Positions 16,566 through 24,977 of a DNA stretch of 44,991 nt are shown one piece after another. A model generated the notes under the pieces. The model saw nothing but the letters and a program-made list of their open reading frames with translations. It was not told where the DNA came from and searched no databases. The translations under genes and the position numbers were made by a program. The stretch spans positions 1 through 44,991 of the forward strand of contig JALEGE010000176.1 in NCBI GenBank assembly GCA_022760335.1. The letters are read 5' to 3'. Each line of letters begins with the position of its first letter. Position 1 is the stretch's first letter. This DNA comes from Hyphomonadaceae bacterium. GTDB lineage: Bacteria > Pseudomonadota > Alphaproteobacteria > Caulobacterales > Hyphomonadaceae.

Positions 16566-18062
16566 CTACCCCATGGTCGGGATAATGAAGGCCTGGTCGC
16601 CGATATCGCCTTCCGGCCAGCGCTGGGTGACGGTCTTGATCTTGGTCCAGAAGCGGACGCCTTCCGGGCCATGCTGGTTGGTGTCGCCAAAGGCCGAGCG
16701 CTTCCAGCCGCCAAAGGTGTGGTAGGAGACCGGCACCGGGATCGGCACATTGATGCCGACCATGCCGACATTCACCTGCGCGGCGAACTCGCGCGCGGCG
16801 CGGCCATTGCTGGTGAAGATCGCGCAGCCATTGCCATACTGGTGTTTGGAGGGCAGCGCGGCGGCCTCTTCCAGCGTCTCGGCGCGCACAATCTGCAACA
16901 CCGGGCCGAAGATCTCTTCCTTGTAGGTGGTCATCTCCGGGGTCACCTGATCAAACAGCGAAGGGCCGATGAAATAGCCGTTCTCGGCGCCCTGCATGGT
17001 GAGGCCACGCCCGTCGAGAACAAGCTCAGCGCCCTCGTCCACGCCCATCTGGATATAGTTTTCCACCTTCGCCTTGTGGGCCGCGCTGACCACCGGTCCG
17101 TAATGGGCATCCGGATCGGTCGAGACACCGACGCGCAGATTGCTGGCCGCTTCCACCATGCGCTCGCGGAATTCGTCGCCGGTTTTCTTGCCGACAGTGA
17201 CAGCCACAGGCAGCGCCATGCAGCGCTCACCGGCCGAGCCATAGGCCGCGCCGACAATATCCTTCACCGCCTGGTCCATATTCGCGTCCGGCAGGATGAT
17301 GCCGTGGTTCTTCGCCCCGCCCATGGCCTGGACGCGTTTGCCGTTCGCCGTGCCGCGCGCATAGACATATTGGGCAATATCGGAGGAGCCGACAAAGCTC
17401 ACCGCCTTGATCTCGGGATGATCGAGGATCGCATCCACCGCGACCTTGTCACCATTCACACAGTTCAGAACACCTTCCGGCGCGCCGGCCTCCATGAAGA
17501 GCTCCGCCATGCGCATCGGCACGGACGGGTCTTTCTCAGATGGCTTCAGAATGAAGGTGTTGCCGCAGGCGATGGCCACCGCCGACATCCAGCAGGGGAT
17601 CATGGCCGGAAAGTTGAACGGGGTGATGCCCGCCACCACACCCAGCGGCTGGCGCATGGAGAAGACATCGATGCCAGGCCCGGCGCCCTCGGTGTATTCG
17701 CCCTTCTGCAGATGCGGGATGCCGCAGGCGAACTCAACCACATCGATGCCGCGCTGCACATCGCCGCGCGAATCCGCGACCACCTTGCCGTGTTCGGACG
17801 AGAGCAGTTCGGCGAGCTCGTCCATATTGGCTTCGAGCAGGCGCTTGAACTCGAACATCACGCGCGCGCGGCGCTGGGGATTGGTGGCCGCCCAGGCCGG
17901 GAAGGCGTTCGCAGCGGCCTGCACAGCAGCGTCCATTTCGCCTTCGGTGGCCAGTGCAACTTTGGCCTGAACATCGCCAGTGTTCGGATTGTAGATGTCG
18001 CCGAACCGGCCGGATGTGCCCGCCACCTTCGCGCCGGCAATGAAATGTTGAACCTCGCGCAT
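16566..18062 (-). CDS. mmsA: CoA-acylating methylmalonate-semialdehyde dehydrogenase
   Basis: This 498-aa aldehyde dehydrogenase converts methylmalonate semialdehyde with CoA and NAD to propionyl-CoA and CO2. ITPFNFPAMIP holds the conserved Asn150, VGSSDIAQYVY the NAD loop, and the nucleophile is Cys281 in GSAGERCMALPVAV. The GERCMA context, in place of the usual GQ.C, is the mark of MMSDH. The N-terminus begins MREVQHFIAG, as in the family. It is the first gene of the valine operon and is divergent from a LysR regulator, with 104 nt between the starts. Confidence 0.95.
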   Translation of the reverse strand: MREVQHFIAGAKVAGTSGRFGDIYNPNTGDVQAKVALATEGEMDAAVQAAANAFPAWAATNPQRRARVMFEFKRLLEANMDELAELLSSEHGKVVADSRGDVQRGIDVVEFACGIPHLQKGEYTEGAGPGIDVFSMRQPLGVVAGITPFNFPAMIPCWMSAVAIACGNTFILKPSEKDPSVPMRMAELFMEAGAPEGVLNCVNGDKVAVDAILDHPEIKAVSFVGSSDIAQYVYARGTANGKRVQAMGGAKNHGIILPDANMDQAVKDIVGAAYGSAGERCMALPVAVTVGKKTGDEFRERMVEAASNLRVGVSTDPDAHYGPVVSAAHKAKVENYIQMGVDEGAELVLDGRGLTMQGAENGYFIGPSLFDQVTPEMTTYKEEIFGPVLQIVRAETLEEAAALPSKHQYGNGCAIFTSNGRAAREFAAQVNVGMVGINVPIPVPVSYHTFGGWKRSAFGDTNQHGPEGVRFWTKIKTVTQRWPEGDIGDQAFIIPTMG

Positions 18063-18138
18063 GTTTCATCTCCCATAAATTTTGGCGCACCTTAAATGCG
18101 GGGCTCTTGCTGGCCTAGAGAGAGATTCGCAGCTGACG

Positions 18139-18154
18139 CCTGCGTTTTTGCAGG
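18139..18154. promoter_or_regulatory. Dyad in the mmsA-lysR divergent promoter region
   Basis: CCTGC (18139-18143) and GCAGG (18150-18154) flank GTTTTT just upstream of the lysR start at 18167. With the T-N10-A spacing inside it this is a candidate LysR-type binding site controlling both the mms operon and the regulator gene. It is a short dyad and may be chance. Confidence 0.3.
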
Positions 18155-18166
18155 TTAAAACAGGGT

Positions 18167-19033
18167 ATGAATTGGGACGATCTCAAACTTTTTCTTGATG
18201 TCAGCCGGTGGTCGAAACTGGAGGATGCCGCCGCACGTACCGGGCTGGATGCCACCACGCTCAGCCGCCGGATAAAGCGTCTTGAGACCGATCTGGGACT
18301 GACGCTCTTCGAGCGCACCCGGCGCGGCCATTTCCTGACCCCGGCCGGCGAGCGTCTGGTGCGTCGCGCCGAGGCTATGGAGTCTCTCTCACTTGATATT
18401 CGCGCGGAAAGCTCTTCCGAGCAGGCCGCCACGGGCCGTATACGGCTTGGTGTCACGGAAGGGTTGGGCTCGGTGATCATCGCGCCCGCACTTGGCCGGT
18501 TCCGGTCGCAAAACCCGAAAATCGATGTGGACCTGATTGCTCTGTCCGGCTTTGTCAGTGTGCCCCGGCGCGAGGCGGACATGTCGATCCTGCTAACGCG
18601 TCCGCAAACCGGCCGGCTGAAGATTCGCAAGCTCGCCGATTATGCACTGCAGCTTTACGGCACGCGCGCGTATCTGGACCGGCAGGGCGCGGTGACGGCG
18701 CGCCAGGATCTGCAGGGCCATACCCTGATCGGCTATGTCGAGGATCTGATTTACTCCGCGCAGTTGCGCTATTTCGACGAATTGCTGCCGGGCCTTTCCC
18801 CGCATCTGTGCAGCCCGAGCATTGTGGCCCAGATGAACATGGTCGCCGCCGGTGCGGGGCTTGGTATCCTTCCAGTTTTCATGGCCAGACAGAACGAAAA
18901 TCTGGTCCCTCTTCTTATCGAGGAAGTCTATGTCCAGCGCAGCTTCTGGCTGGCGGTGCATGAGGATGTGGCCAGCCTCAAGCGCAACCGCCTGATGGCC
19001 GACTTTTTGGCCCGCACAGTCAGGCACCTTTAG
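18167..19033 (+). CDS. LysR-family transcriptional regulator, probable regulator of the mms operon
   Basis: This 288-aa protein has an N-terminal winged helix-turn-helix (MNWDDLKLFLDVSRWSKLED to about residue 60, including DATTLSRRIKRLETDLGLTLFERT) and a C-terminal substrate-binding domain (about 88-288). The divergent arrangement with mmsA is the classic layout for a LysR regulator controlling its neighbour, so valine intermediates may be the effector; this is inferred. It is the last gene before the AT-rich accessory island. Confidence 0.9.
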   Translation: MNWDDLKLFLDVSRWSKLEDAAARTGLDATTLSRRIKRLETDLGLTLFERTRRGHFLTPAGERLVRRAEAMESLSLDIRAESSSEQAATGRIRLGVTEGLGSVIIAPALGRFRSQNPKIDVDLIALSGFVSVPRREADMSILLTRPQTGRLKIRKLADYALQLYGTRAYLDRQGAVTARQDLQGHTLIGYVEDLIYSAQLRYFDELLPGLSPHLCSPSIVAQMNMVAAGAGLGILPVFMARQNENLVPLLIEEVYVQRSFWLAVHEDVASLKRNRLMADFLARTVRHL

Positions 19034-19067
19034 GCATTATGTTGAATGTGAAATACAGTCCCACAAT

Positions 19068-19096
19068 CTGGAGCGGGCGATGCGCTCCGGCAATTT
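19068..19096 (+). terminator. Weak hairpin after the LysR gene
   Basis: GGAGCG (19070-19075) and CGCTCC (19083-19088) form a 6-bp stem with a 7-nt loop and one more C-G pair outside, followed by CAATTTCT. It lies 36 nt after the LysR stop and could terminate it, though the T-tract is poor. Confidence 0.35.
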
Positions 19097-19143
19097 CTAT
19101 AAATACTGCAATTTCAACGCATTAATTGCGACGCCGATTTGAA

Positions 19144-19179
19144 TTGTAGGGACATTTGTAGGAAAAATTGTAGGGATAT
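19144..19179. repeat. Three tandem 12-bp iteron-like repeats (TTGTAGG + 5 nt)
   Basis: TTGTAGGGACAT (19144-19155), TTGTAGGAAAAA (19156-19167) and TTGTAGGGATAT (19168-19179) follow each other without gaps in an AT-rich stretch at the edge of the island. Units 1 and 3 are nearly identical and unit 2 keeps the TTGTAGG core. Such phased repeats usually bind a protein (regulator, excisionase or Rep), but no such gene is beside them except the Xre-type antitoxin of the downstream operon. Confidence 0.75.
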
Positions 19180-19218
19180 TTCGACTCCTCAATCGACTGC
19201 CATTCAATAAAGGGGCGT

Positions 19219-19259
19219 TTGATTGAGTCAATGTTGATTGAATTTGTCAATCGCGATTG
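19219..19259. promoter_or_regulatory. Cluster of palindromes, probable antitoxin operator
   Basis: Three dyads lie side by side: TTGAGTCAA (19223-19231), TCAATGTTGATTGA (19228-19241) and the perfect 12-mer CAATCGCGATTG (19248-19259). The last ends directly at the -35 box of the next promoter. All share TCAA/TTGA or CAAT/ATTG half sites. This fits autoregulation by the DNA-binding protein encoded second in the operon (20626-20976). Confidence 0.55.
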
Positions 19260-19289
19260 TTGACTTTTTCGTTTCATAGCGAGTATAGT
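19260..19289 (+). promoter_or_regulatory. Sigma-70-type promoter of the three-gene toxin-antitoxin operon
   Basis: The -35 box TTGACT (19260-19265) and -10 box TATAGT (19284-19289) are 18 nt apart. A GAAAGG ribosome site at 19298-19303 leads to the ATG at 19313. The match is good for vegetative sigma factor, and the abutting palindrome suggests repression. Confidence 0.6.
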
Positions 19290-19312
19290 CTGAAACTGAA
19301 AGGTCAACGATC

Positions 19313-20629
19313 ATGTCCGCTGAAATCGTCCAGCTCCAGACGACGCAAGGCGTCCGGACGCCAATCGGCCACTCCATCCGGACGGGCGAAACGGCGTATA
19401 AGCAGCTTGAAAACCTTCACGCCGAGGGTCGGCTCCCGGCGACTTCTGTGATTATCGACGCTTCGAAAGCGCGCTTTCAGAAGGAATTCATCGCCGCTCT
19501 TCGGGACAACGGGGCCGAGATCATTCTCGACACCAAGGCCGCCGAACTCAGCACCCTTGGTCGATTTCAAGGAACCGCCAAAGGCGCCCCTTGGGCGCTG
19601 AATGAAGAAGGCCGACCGCTCAATCCCGCCGACTTCGACGCTCGCGCCAATGTCGATCTGTATGGGCGGATCGCCCGGTTCGCCGTCGAGATCGGCGCAA
19701 CCGCTGTAATGGCGCCAACCCATTTCCTCCAAGACGGCGCAACGGACCCGTGGCTTGAAGTCGACCGGCAGACCGTCGCGTATCTCAGGAACACGCTCGA
19801 CCGCGAAAGCGGCGGCCATATTGCCATCGACTATCCCCTGATCGCACCGCACACGAAAGTCATCGACGGCGAGCATCGAGCGAGACTCATTCAACGGATC
19901 GCCGGCCTACCGTTCGACAATCTCGTTCTCCGTCTGTCGGGTTTCGGCGCCTCGTCCGGTCCGCTCACCATGAAGCGCACCCTGCTCGCCATCGCCGACC
20001 TACAGCAGCTTGGATACCCCATCCTGCTCGACCATGTGGGCGGTCTCATCGCCACTGGCGCAACCGCCTTCGGATTTGTATCTGGAATCGCCCACGGGAT
20101 CGGCGAGCGCGAACGCTTCGACGCACGGGACTGGCACAAACCCCCAAAAGAACGCGACCCTGACAATCCGTTTGGCCGGGCGACCTACATCCCGGTCCCC
20201 GGCTTCGACCGCTCTTTCAAGATGAAGGATTTGGAGTTGATTGCAGGCGCGACCGGCGGCAGAAGGCTGGTCTCTTGCCAAGATCGCAATTGCTGTCCGA
20301 GAGGGCTCGTTTCCATGCTCGACAAGCCGCGCGCGCATCTTGCCTATCAACGGTTCCAAGCCATGCAACGACTTTTTGAAGCGCCGGACCTGCGCCGCGC
20401 GCAGCACTTTCTCGACACGGATATGCGCGATGCCGAGCGCAAGGCTGGCGATCTCGCGCGTCTCAAAACGGGTGATGACAAGACCAACAAGGCGCTTGCT
20501 GACGGCCGCAAACGAATCGACACGCTCGCCCGTACCTTTGAGACGCTAACGGAGCTTGACCGTCCGACGCCGCCGCCGCTGCATCGCCGCGCCGCTCAGG
20601 TCAGTCTCGAAGGAAGGGGGACCCTATGA
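19313..20629 (+). CDS. Unrecognised 438-aa alpha/beta protein, first gene of a RES-Xre operon
   Basis: I do not recognise the family. There is no signal peptide or membrane segment. Regular strand-helix repeats (TSVIIDAS, GAEIILDTK, ATAVMAPTH, GHIAIDYP, NLVLRLSG, YPILLDHVGG, AFGFVSGIAHG; about 45-260) suggest a TIM-barrel-like alpha/beta fold. The protein has only three Cys, all clustered as SCQDRNCC (322, 327, 328), with His342 soon after, a possible metal site. Residues 345-410 look like charged helices or a coiled coil. The gene overlaps the antitoxin gene by ATGA, so the products are made together. It may be a third component of the toxin-antitoxin unit or a separate defence enzyme; neither is shown. 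Confidence 0.75.
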   Translation: MSAEIVQLQTTQGVRTPIGHSIRTGETAYKQLENLHAEGRLPATSVIIDASKARFQKEFIAALRDNGAEIILDTKAAELSTLGRFQGTAKGAPWALNEEGRPLNPADFDARANVDLYGRIARFAVEIGATAVMAPTHFLQDGATDPWLEVDRQTVAYLRNTLDRESGGHIAIDYPLIAPHTKVIDGEHRARLIQRIAGLPFDNLVLRLSGFGASSGPLTMKRTLLAIADLQQLGYPILLDHVGGLIATGATAFGFVSGIAHGIGERERFDARDWHKPPKERDPDNPFGRATYIPVPGFDRSFKMKDLELIAGATGGRRLVSCQDRNCCPRGLVSMLDKPRAHLAYQRFQAMQRLFEAPDLRRAQHFLDTDMRDAERKAGDLARLKTGDDKTNKALADGRKRIDTLARTFETLTELDRPTPPPLHRRAAQVSLEGRGTL

Positions 20630-20976
20630 GCGAAACACTGACGAAGCCTGTCGTTCAGTTCATCGAAAAGCTTCAAGAGACCGGCGGTCTGAAGGGAACG
20701 GACATCGCGAATTTCACCGGCGTTTCGAAAGCGACCGTCTCGCGCTGGGCCACCGGACAAAAATCGCCGCATCCGAAGACTCAGCTCATCATGTCGGATC
20801 TGGCCTATGTGGTGATGAGATTGAGCGAGTATTACAATCATGAAGAAACGCGCGCGTGGCTCTATGCGCGCCACCCGCAACTCGACGGTCAGCGGGCCAT
20901 CGATCTCATTCACGACGAGCGCGCCGAGGAGGTTCTGGCCATCCTCGATCGTCTCGATGCGGACGCTTATCTCTAA
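20626..20976 (+). CDS. Xre/MbcA/ParS-type antitoxin (DUF2384-like)
   Basis: This 116-aa protein has an N-terminal helix-turn-helix (GTDIANFTGVSKATVSRWATGQKSPHPK, about 24-51) and a C-terminal DUF2384-like toxin-binding part: YNHEETRAWLYARHPQLDGQRAIDLIHDERAEEVLAILDRL. The stretch R-x-W-L-x4-P-L-G in the family reads RAWLYARHPQLDG here. It should neutralise the RES toxin encoded 2 nt downstream and repress the operon. It overlaps the upstream unknown gene by ATGA, an unusual third member for RES-Xre loci. Confidence 0.88.
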   Translation: MSETLTKPVVQFIEKLQETGGLKGTDIANFTGVSKATVSRWATGQKSPHPKTQLIMSDLAYVVMRLSEYYNHEETRAWLYARHPQLDGQRAIDLIHDERAEEVLAILDRLDADAYL

Positions 20977-20978
20977 TC

Positions 20979-21557
20979 ATGACACAGCGGAGCGGCCCCA
21001 GATCAGAGCGCCCGATCCGCGACCAGGGCCTCCTCGATTCCCTCGAACGGATCACGCAAAAGCCATATGAGGGCGTGGTCTGGCGCTCAGTAAAACAAGG
21101 GCGCGACCCGCTGACCTGTTGGCGTTCCGGTGGCCGCTGGGACGATAAGAGCTTTGACGTTCTCTACACCTCTGAAACGCGGGAAGCGGCGATTCAAGAG
21201 CGCCGCTTCCATCTCTATCAAGGTCAACCTATTCCGCCGTCGAAAGCCCAGTACGAATTATTCGAACTGCACGTGTCTCTCCAATCCGTGATGGCGTTTC
21301 CGACGCTTGACACTCTCAAAGGCATAGGAATGGATGTGTCCGGCTATGGGCAAGCTTCCTATTTCGAAAAAGAGCGAGAATATCCACGTTCTCAGGAAAT
21401 CGCCGAAGCATGCAGCTTTCTTGGCGCCGATGGCGTGCTCGTACCAAGCGCCCGCGATCAGACCGCCAACAATCTGGTCATATTCTGTGAGCAGGACACA
21501 AAGATCGAACTGGAAATGGTCAGATCACACGGCGTTATCGACTGGAACGTGGCATAA
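20979..21557 (+). CDS. RES-domain toxin (NAD-degrading family)
   Basis: This 192-aa protein carries RES-family marks: an Arg in VVWRSV (Arg36), GGRWDDKSFDVLYTS (51-65, with Tyr63) and Glu74 in AAIQERRFHLY. RES toxins of type II modules degrade or ADP-ribosylate with NAD as substrate and are held inactive by Xre/DUF2384 antitoxins. The ATG at 20979 begins 2 nt after the antitoxin stop; longer in-frame starts would overlap the antitoxin gene. It converges with hamB, 6 nt apart. Confidence 0.88.
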   Translation: MTQRSGPRSERPIRDQGLLDSLERITQKPYEGVVWRSVKQGRDPLTCWRSGGRWDDKSFDVLYTSETREAAIQERRFHLYQGQPIPPSKAQYELFELHVSLQSVMAFPTLDTLKGIGMDVSGYGQASYFEKEREYPRSQEIAEACSFLGADGVLVPSARDQTANNLVIFCEQDTKIELEMVRSHGVIDWNVA

Positions 21558-21563
21558 TAGCGT

Positions 21564-24500
21564 TCAGGCTTTCGGCCCTAGTCGCGTCAGGTGCGCTCTC
21601 CCCTCCGGGCCGTCGAATAACGCGAAGATGAGGCCATCCTTGCGGTTCAGATTCACAGCCTCCGATAATCCGAGCTCAATGTAGTCAGCCGTCAAATAGG
21701 TGACATTGCCGTCCGGGGCGACGATCACCCGCGCAGGTCCGACATAGCGCTCGCCCAAATCGGTGCAATCGATGCCGCGGTCCGTCGCTTCTTCCTTTTC
21801 CCAGGAAGAAGCCCGATCCGATAAAGCCTCATCGATGAATCGAAGCCACAGTCGATGTGTTTCCGGCGTTGGCCAATTCTCGTTTTCTGCTCTTGCAACC
21901 GTCTCCGCCCGACGCAGCCATTCCCGCAAGGTGGCGCCATCCGTAAAATCAGGGTCAGTCTCATCCACCACAACTTTTGCTGCTTGGCGGCTAGCCAGAC
22001 CAGAGCGGACCAGAATCGCCATACGAAAGTTCGGTAATCCCGTATCGAGGCATGCTGCTGCGAGCCCAGGGAATTCGCCTTCAAAGGGGTCAGGGACCCA
22101 TCCCAGCGCCATACGGCGGGTCCTCAAAGATTCGATCGCCCAAACCAAGCGATAGACGAAAGCATCTTCGATCAACTTGATCTCATCATCGGTGAACGAT
22201 TCCGCGACTTGCCCACTGAGCCATCGTCGCAATGTCTGTCGCCAGTTCGGTGGAAGATCCGTTTCGGGAGCAAAAGGTCGTATGACCAACAACCGCTCTG
22301 CAAGAACTACAAGGTTCCCATGAAGATCATCGAGATCGCCCGTCAGCGCGCCGTCGTCAGCCCTACTCAAAGCGACGACCAGATCATTCGCAATGTCTTC
22401 AATGACAAGACCCGATTCTAGGCCGACACCCATCGCGAAGAAGCCGCGACGCTGCGCCGGTGTCGATTGAGACCAGATCAACCGGGCCCTCGCATTCAGT
22501 ACAATTTTGTGCATCCGCCTAACACTAGGATCAAGACGCGCTAGCTGATGTGCCCAGAGCGATCCGGACAGCACTTCGTCGAGTTTTTCAGGCAAGTCCT
22601 CTGCGTCAGCGCCAAATGCCTCAATGAGCCCCAGCACGATAGTATCTAACTTTTCTACGAGTACGGATAATGGCTCGCCTTCGATTTCGCCATCAGGTTC
22701 CTGCAACCAGGGCTCACGTGCATTGGCCAGATATTCATAGGCGGCAGCGTTTCGGTTCACGCCCGCATCCGCCAGTCGTCGAATAATCGCATTGATGATC
22801 AAGCGAAGTCCGCTCTTGAGTTGGCGCGCCCGCACAGCGTCTCGTAGATCGCGCCACTCATTTCGCCGCCGGACGTATCTGTCTTTCATGACGTGCAGGA
22901 TCAACCCCTCAACATCGACAAACGCCCGGCCGGCGCGACCGGCAATGTTCGCAAATTCCTCTCCCGTCAGAAGGTCCCCATTGCGCCGAAGATAGGGGGC
23001 AAGCAACACGGCGGCGTTAAGGTTGAGCCCTTGGGCGAGGGTCGGAGAAGCCGCGGTCACTTTGATAACGCCCTTAGAGAGCAGGCGCTCGACCTCTCTA
23101 AGAAACGGACTGGGCAATTTTCCCTGATGTACGGCGATGCCGTGATTCAAGCAGACGACTGCGGGATGATTCGGCCCGAGCCATTCCGATCCTATCCGAA
23201 CCGCGTCCGCAACCGCCTCCTGGTCATCAAGCAAACCTGGAAGATATCCGCGCTCAACGAGATGTATCGCCCGGCTCGCATATCCTTCAACCCAACGTGC
23301 TGTCGGGATGAAAATCAATGTTCGCTTGCCCTGTTCGGCAAAGCGCCATGCCGCCATGAGAGAGATGTCTTTCACATCGCGTGGATAGGCTTTTTTTTCC
23401 GGATGGATGGCGGGCAATTCTTCGAGAAACCGCGAGAGGAAAGGTCCGTCATCATCGAGATCATACTTGAGACGCGCAAGGCTTCCCCGCCATTCCAGCG
23501 TGCCGAACCTCTGTCGGGTCGGCCGCCATTCCGATCGGCACGCCTGACCCGGTTCATCAGAACGAAGCCAGGATGTCATATCCTCCAGCATCTCCCCTTC
23601 CGGCAAAATTGCAGAGAGGCAGACAACGCGCCGCATATTCGCGTCTTCTCGACGCAGCAAACGCTGGACAAGTATTTCGAAGCGAAGCTCGCGTTCGCTC
23701 GGACCAATCATATGACCTTCGTCCAAGACAATAAGACCCACATCGTCGATTACGTCCGGCGTCGATCGCAGCGCAAAATCCAGCTTTTCCGGCGTCGTCA
23801 CCACGATCCGGTCACTATGCAATGCGGATGCATCTCCGGCGGATAGGCCGCTTTTTCCGTATAGAGAGGATACTGTCACGCCGAGCGGTGCGAACACCTC
23901 GCGAAAGGAGCGCTCTGTTTGCGCCGATAAAGCTCTTAGAGGCGTTACAATCAGTACCCGTTTGTTCATTGAGAGCGCTGTCAACGCGCACAATTCAGCT
24001 ATTCTCGTCTTGCCAGCGCTCGTCTGCATCGCGACGACGAGATCATCCTGGGGATCGGCGGCGCGGCGCGCAGCCTCGATTTGCGATGGCCAGAGATCGA
24101 TCTGAGAAACATCACGCCAGATCAGTGAGCTGATGAATATTTCCCGATTATCAGCATAAGATGCAGCGACCTCCCCCTCTGGTTGACGAGGAAGCACTTC
24201 GTGCAGCGAAGCTTCCCAGAGATCGTCAAGCAGCCAGCGCGTGATCCGAATCATCCACCAGAGCGTTACGACGCCCGTGAGGCGAGCGGCGGACTGACCG
24301 GCATCGAGTATACGGCGTGCTGTTTCGATGAGGGTTGCGTCTCCAGACAACAACGCCAAATCGAAATACGCCAATGCGCGACAGACAACACTGTTAAGGA
24401 TACGCCCATAGATGTCATCTGGATCGGCGTCTTCCGACCGAAGCGCCAACGCGAATGTTCCATCGCCATTGGCTGCATTCGTCAACCAAGTACGAGTCTG

Positions 24501-24977
24501 TTCGCGAAGCGCTACAAAGTCTCTCAGGACCAGATGCTCAATCGCCGTTTCCGCGATACTGAGATTAAGTTCCCCATCTCTGTAAGGACGTAGGAGCGCG
24601 AAAGCCATGGCAGCATAGCCGGCGAGATGATACGCGGCTGCCGCGACGATCCGGTGAAAGCCGCGATCCGCTCGTTCGGGATCGCCATTACGAACCAGCG
24701 CTTCAAACGCCCGTCCGGCAGTTCGAAAACCTAACTGACAAGAAGGGTGCGTCCGATCAAGCGCCTTCAGCGCAAGCGCAACGTCTAGTACGGCAAAGCC
24801 GTATTCGGCGAGATCCTGATCCAGCGTTTCGGAAAATAGGGGACTGTCATCTTCGGGGACGCCGTCACGGCGCATCATCGAATTCGCATCGCCACGGTCA
24901 ATTACACGGGCACGCGCATCATCCTGACATGCCTCCTCCAGGAAGGCGACGAGTTCTTCAATCGTCTCCAAGTTCAC
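21564..24977 (-). CDS. hamB: HamB, SF2 helicase of a Hachiman anti-phage system
   Basis: This protein has 1137 aa. An N-terminal helical region of about 300 residues precedes a Ski2-like SF2 helicase core: Walker A QTSAGKT (318-324), motif Ia TPLRALSAQ (345-353), a TTPEKLD motif (394-400), DEGH box 419-422 and, in the second RecA domain, ASPTLAQGLNLNAAVL and ANIAGRAGRAF (motif VI). A large alpha-helical C-terminal half follows. In Hachiman, HamB is a DNA helicase/translocase that restrains and releases the HamA nuclease upon DNA damage or phage replication. The GTG start at 24977 overlaps hamA by 20 nt and has GAGGAGG just upstream. Confidence 0.92.
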   Translation of the reverse strand: MNLETIEELVAFLEEACQDDARARVIDRGDANSMMRRDGVPEDDSPLFSETLDQDLAEYGFAVLDVALALKALDRTHPSCQLGFRTAGRAFEALVRNGDPERADRGFHRIVAAAAYHLAGYAAMAFALLRPYRDGELNLSIAETAIEHLVLRDFVALREQTRTWLTNAANGDGTFALALRSEDADPDDIYGRILNSVVCRALAYFDLALLSGDATLIETARRILDAGQSAARLTGVVTLWWMIRITRWLLDDLWEASLHEVLPRQPEGEVAASYADNREIFISSLIWRDVSQIDLWPSQIEAARRAADPQDDLVVAMQTSAGKTRIAELCALTALSMNKRVLIVTPLRALSAQTERSFREVFAPLGVTVSSLYGKSGLSAGDASALHSDRIVVTTPEKLDFALRSTPDVIDDVGLIVLDEGHMIGPSERELRFEILVQRLLRREDANMRRVVCLSAILPEGEMLEDMTSWLRSDEPGQACRSEWRPTRQRFGTLEWRGSLARLKYDLDDDGPFLSRFLEELPAIHPEKKAYPRDVKDISLMAAWRFAEQGKRTLIFIPTARWVEGYASRAIHLVERGYLPGLLDDQEAVADAVRIGSEWLGPNHPAVVCLNHGIAVHQGKLPSPFLREVERLLSKGVIKVTAASPTLAQGLNLNAAVLLAPYLRRNGDLLTGEEFANIAGRAGRAFVDVEGLILHVMKDRYVRRRNEWRDLRDAVRARQLKSGLRLIINAIIRRLADAGVNRNAAAYEYLANAREPWLQEPDGEIEGEPLSVLVEKLDTIVLGLIEAFGADAEDLPEKLDEVLSGSLWAHQLARLDPSVRRMHKIVLNARARLIWSQSTPAQRRGFFAMGVGLESGLVIEDIANDLVVALSRADDGALTGDLDDLHGNLVVLAERLLVIRPFAPETDLPPNWRQTLRRWLSGQVAESFTDDEIKLIEDAFVYRLVWAIESLRTRRMALGWVPDPFEGEFPGLAAACLDTGLPNFRMAILVRSGLASRQAAKVVVDETDPDFTDGATLREWLRRAETVARAENENWPTPETHRLWLRFIDEALSDRASSWEKEEATDRGIDCTDLGERYVGPARVIVAPDGNVTYLTADYIELGLSEAVNLNRKDGLIFALFDGPEGRAHLTRLGPKA

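Noticed and set aside
16422..18095. Very long plus-strand open frame (over 550 codons) antisense to the mms genes
   Set aside because: It mirrors mmsA and part of the acyl-CoA dehydrogenase, whose motifs are unmistakable; the antisense product is rich in His/Arg/Ala with no known domain, typical of high-GC shadow frames.
19144..19179. Iterons as a plasmid replication origin
   Set aside because: No Rep, ParA or ParB gene is nearby, only three units are present and the flanks look chromosomal; kept only as a repeat.
19122..19307. Minus-strand 61-codon frame through the repeats
   Set aside because: Its sequence is a translation of the iterons and palindromes; no ribosome site and it covers the promoter of the opposite operon.
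19313..20629. Relation of the 438-aa protein to queuine tRNA-guanine transglycosylases or DpdA
   Set aside because: The Cys cluster plus later His recalled the zinc site of that family, but spacing (C-x4-C-C) differs from CxCxxC and the catalytic motifs are absent.
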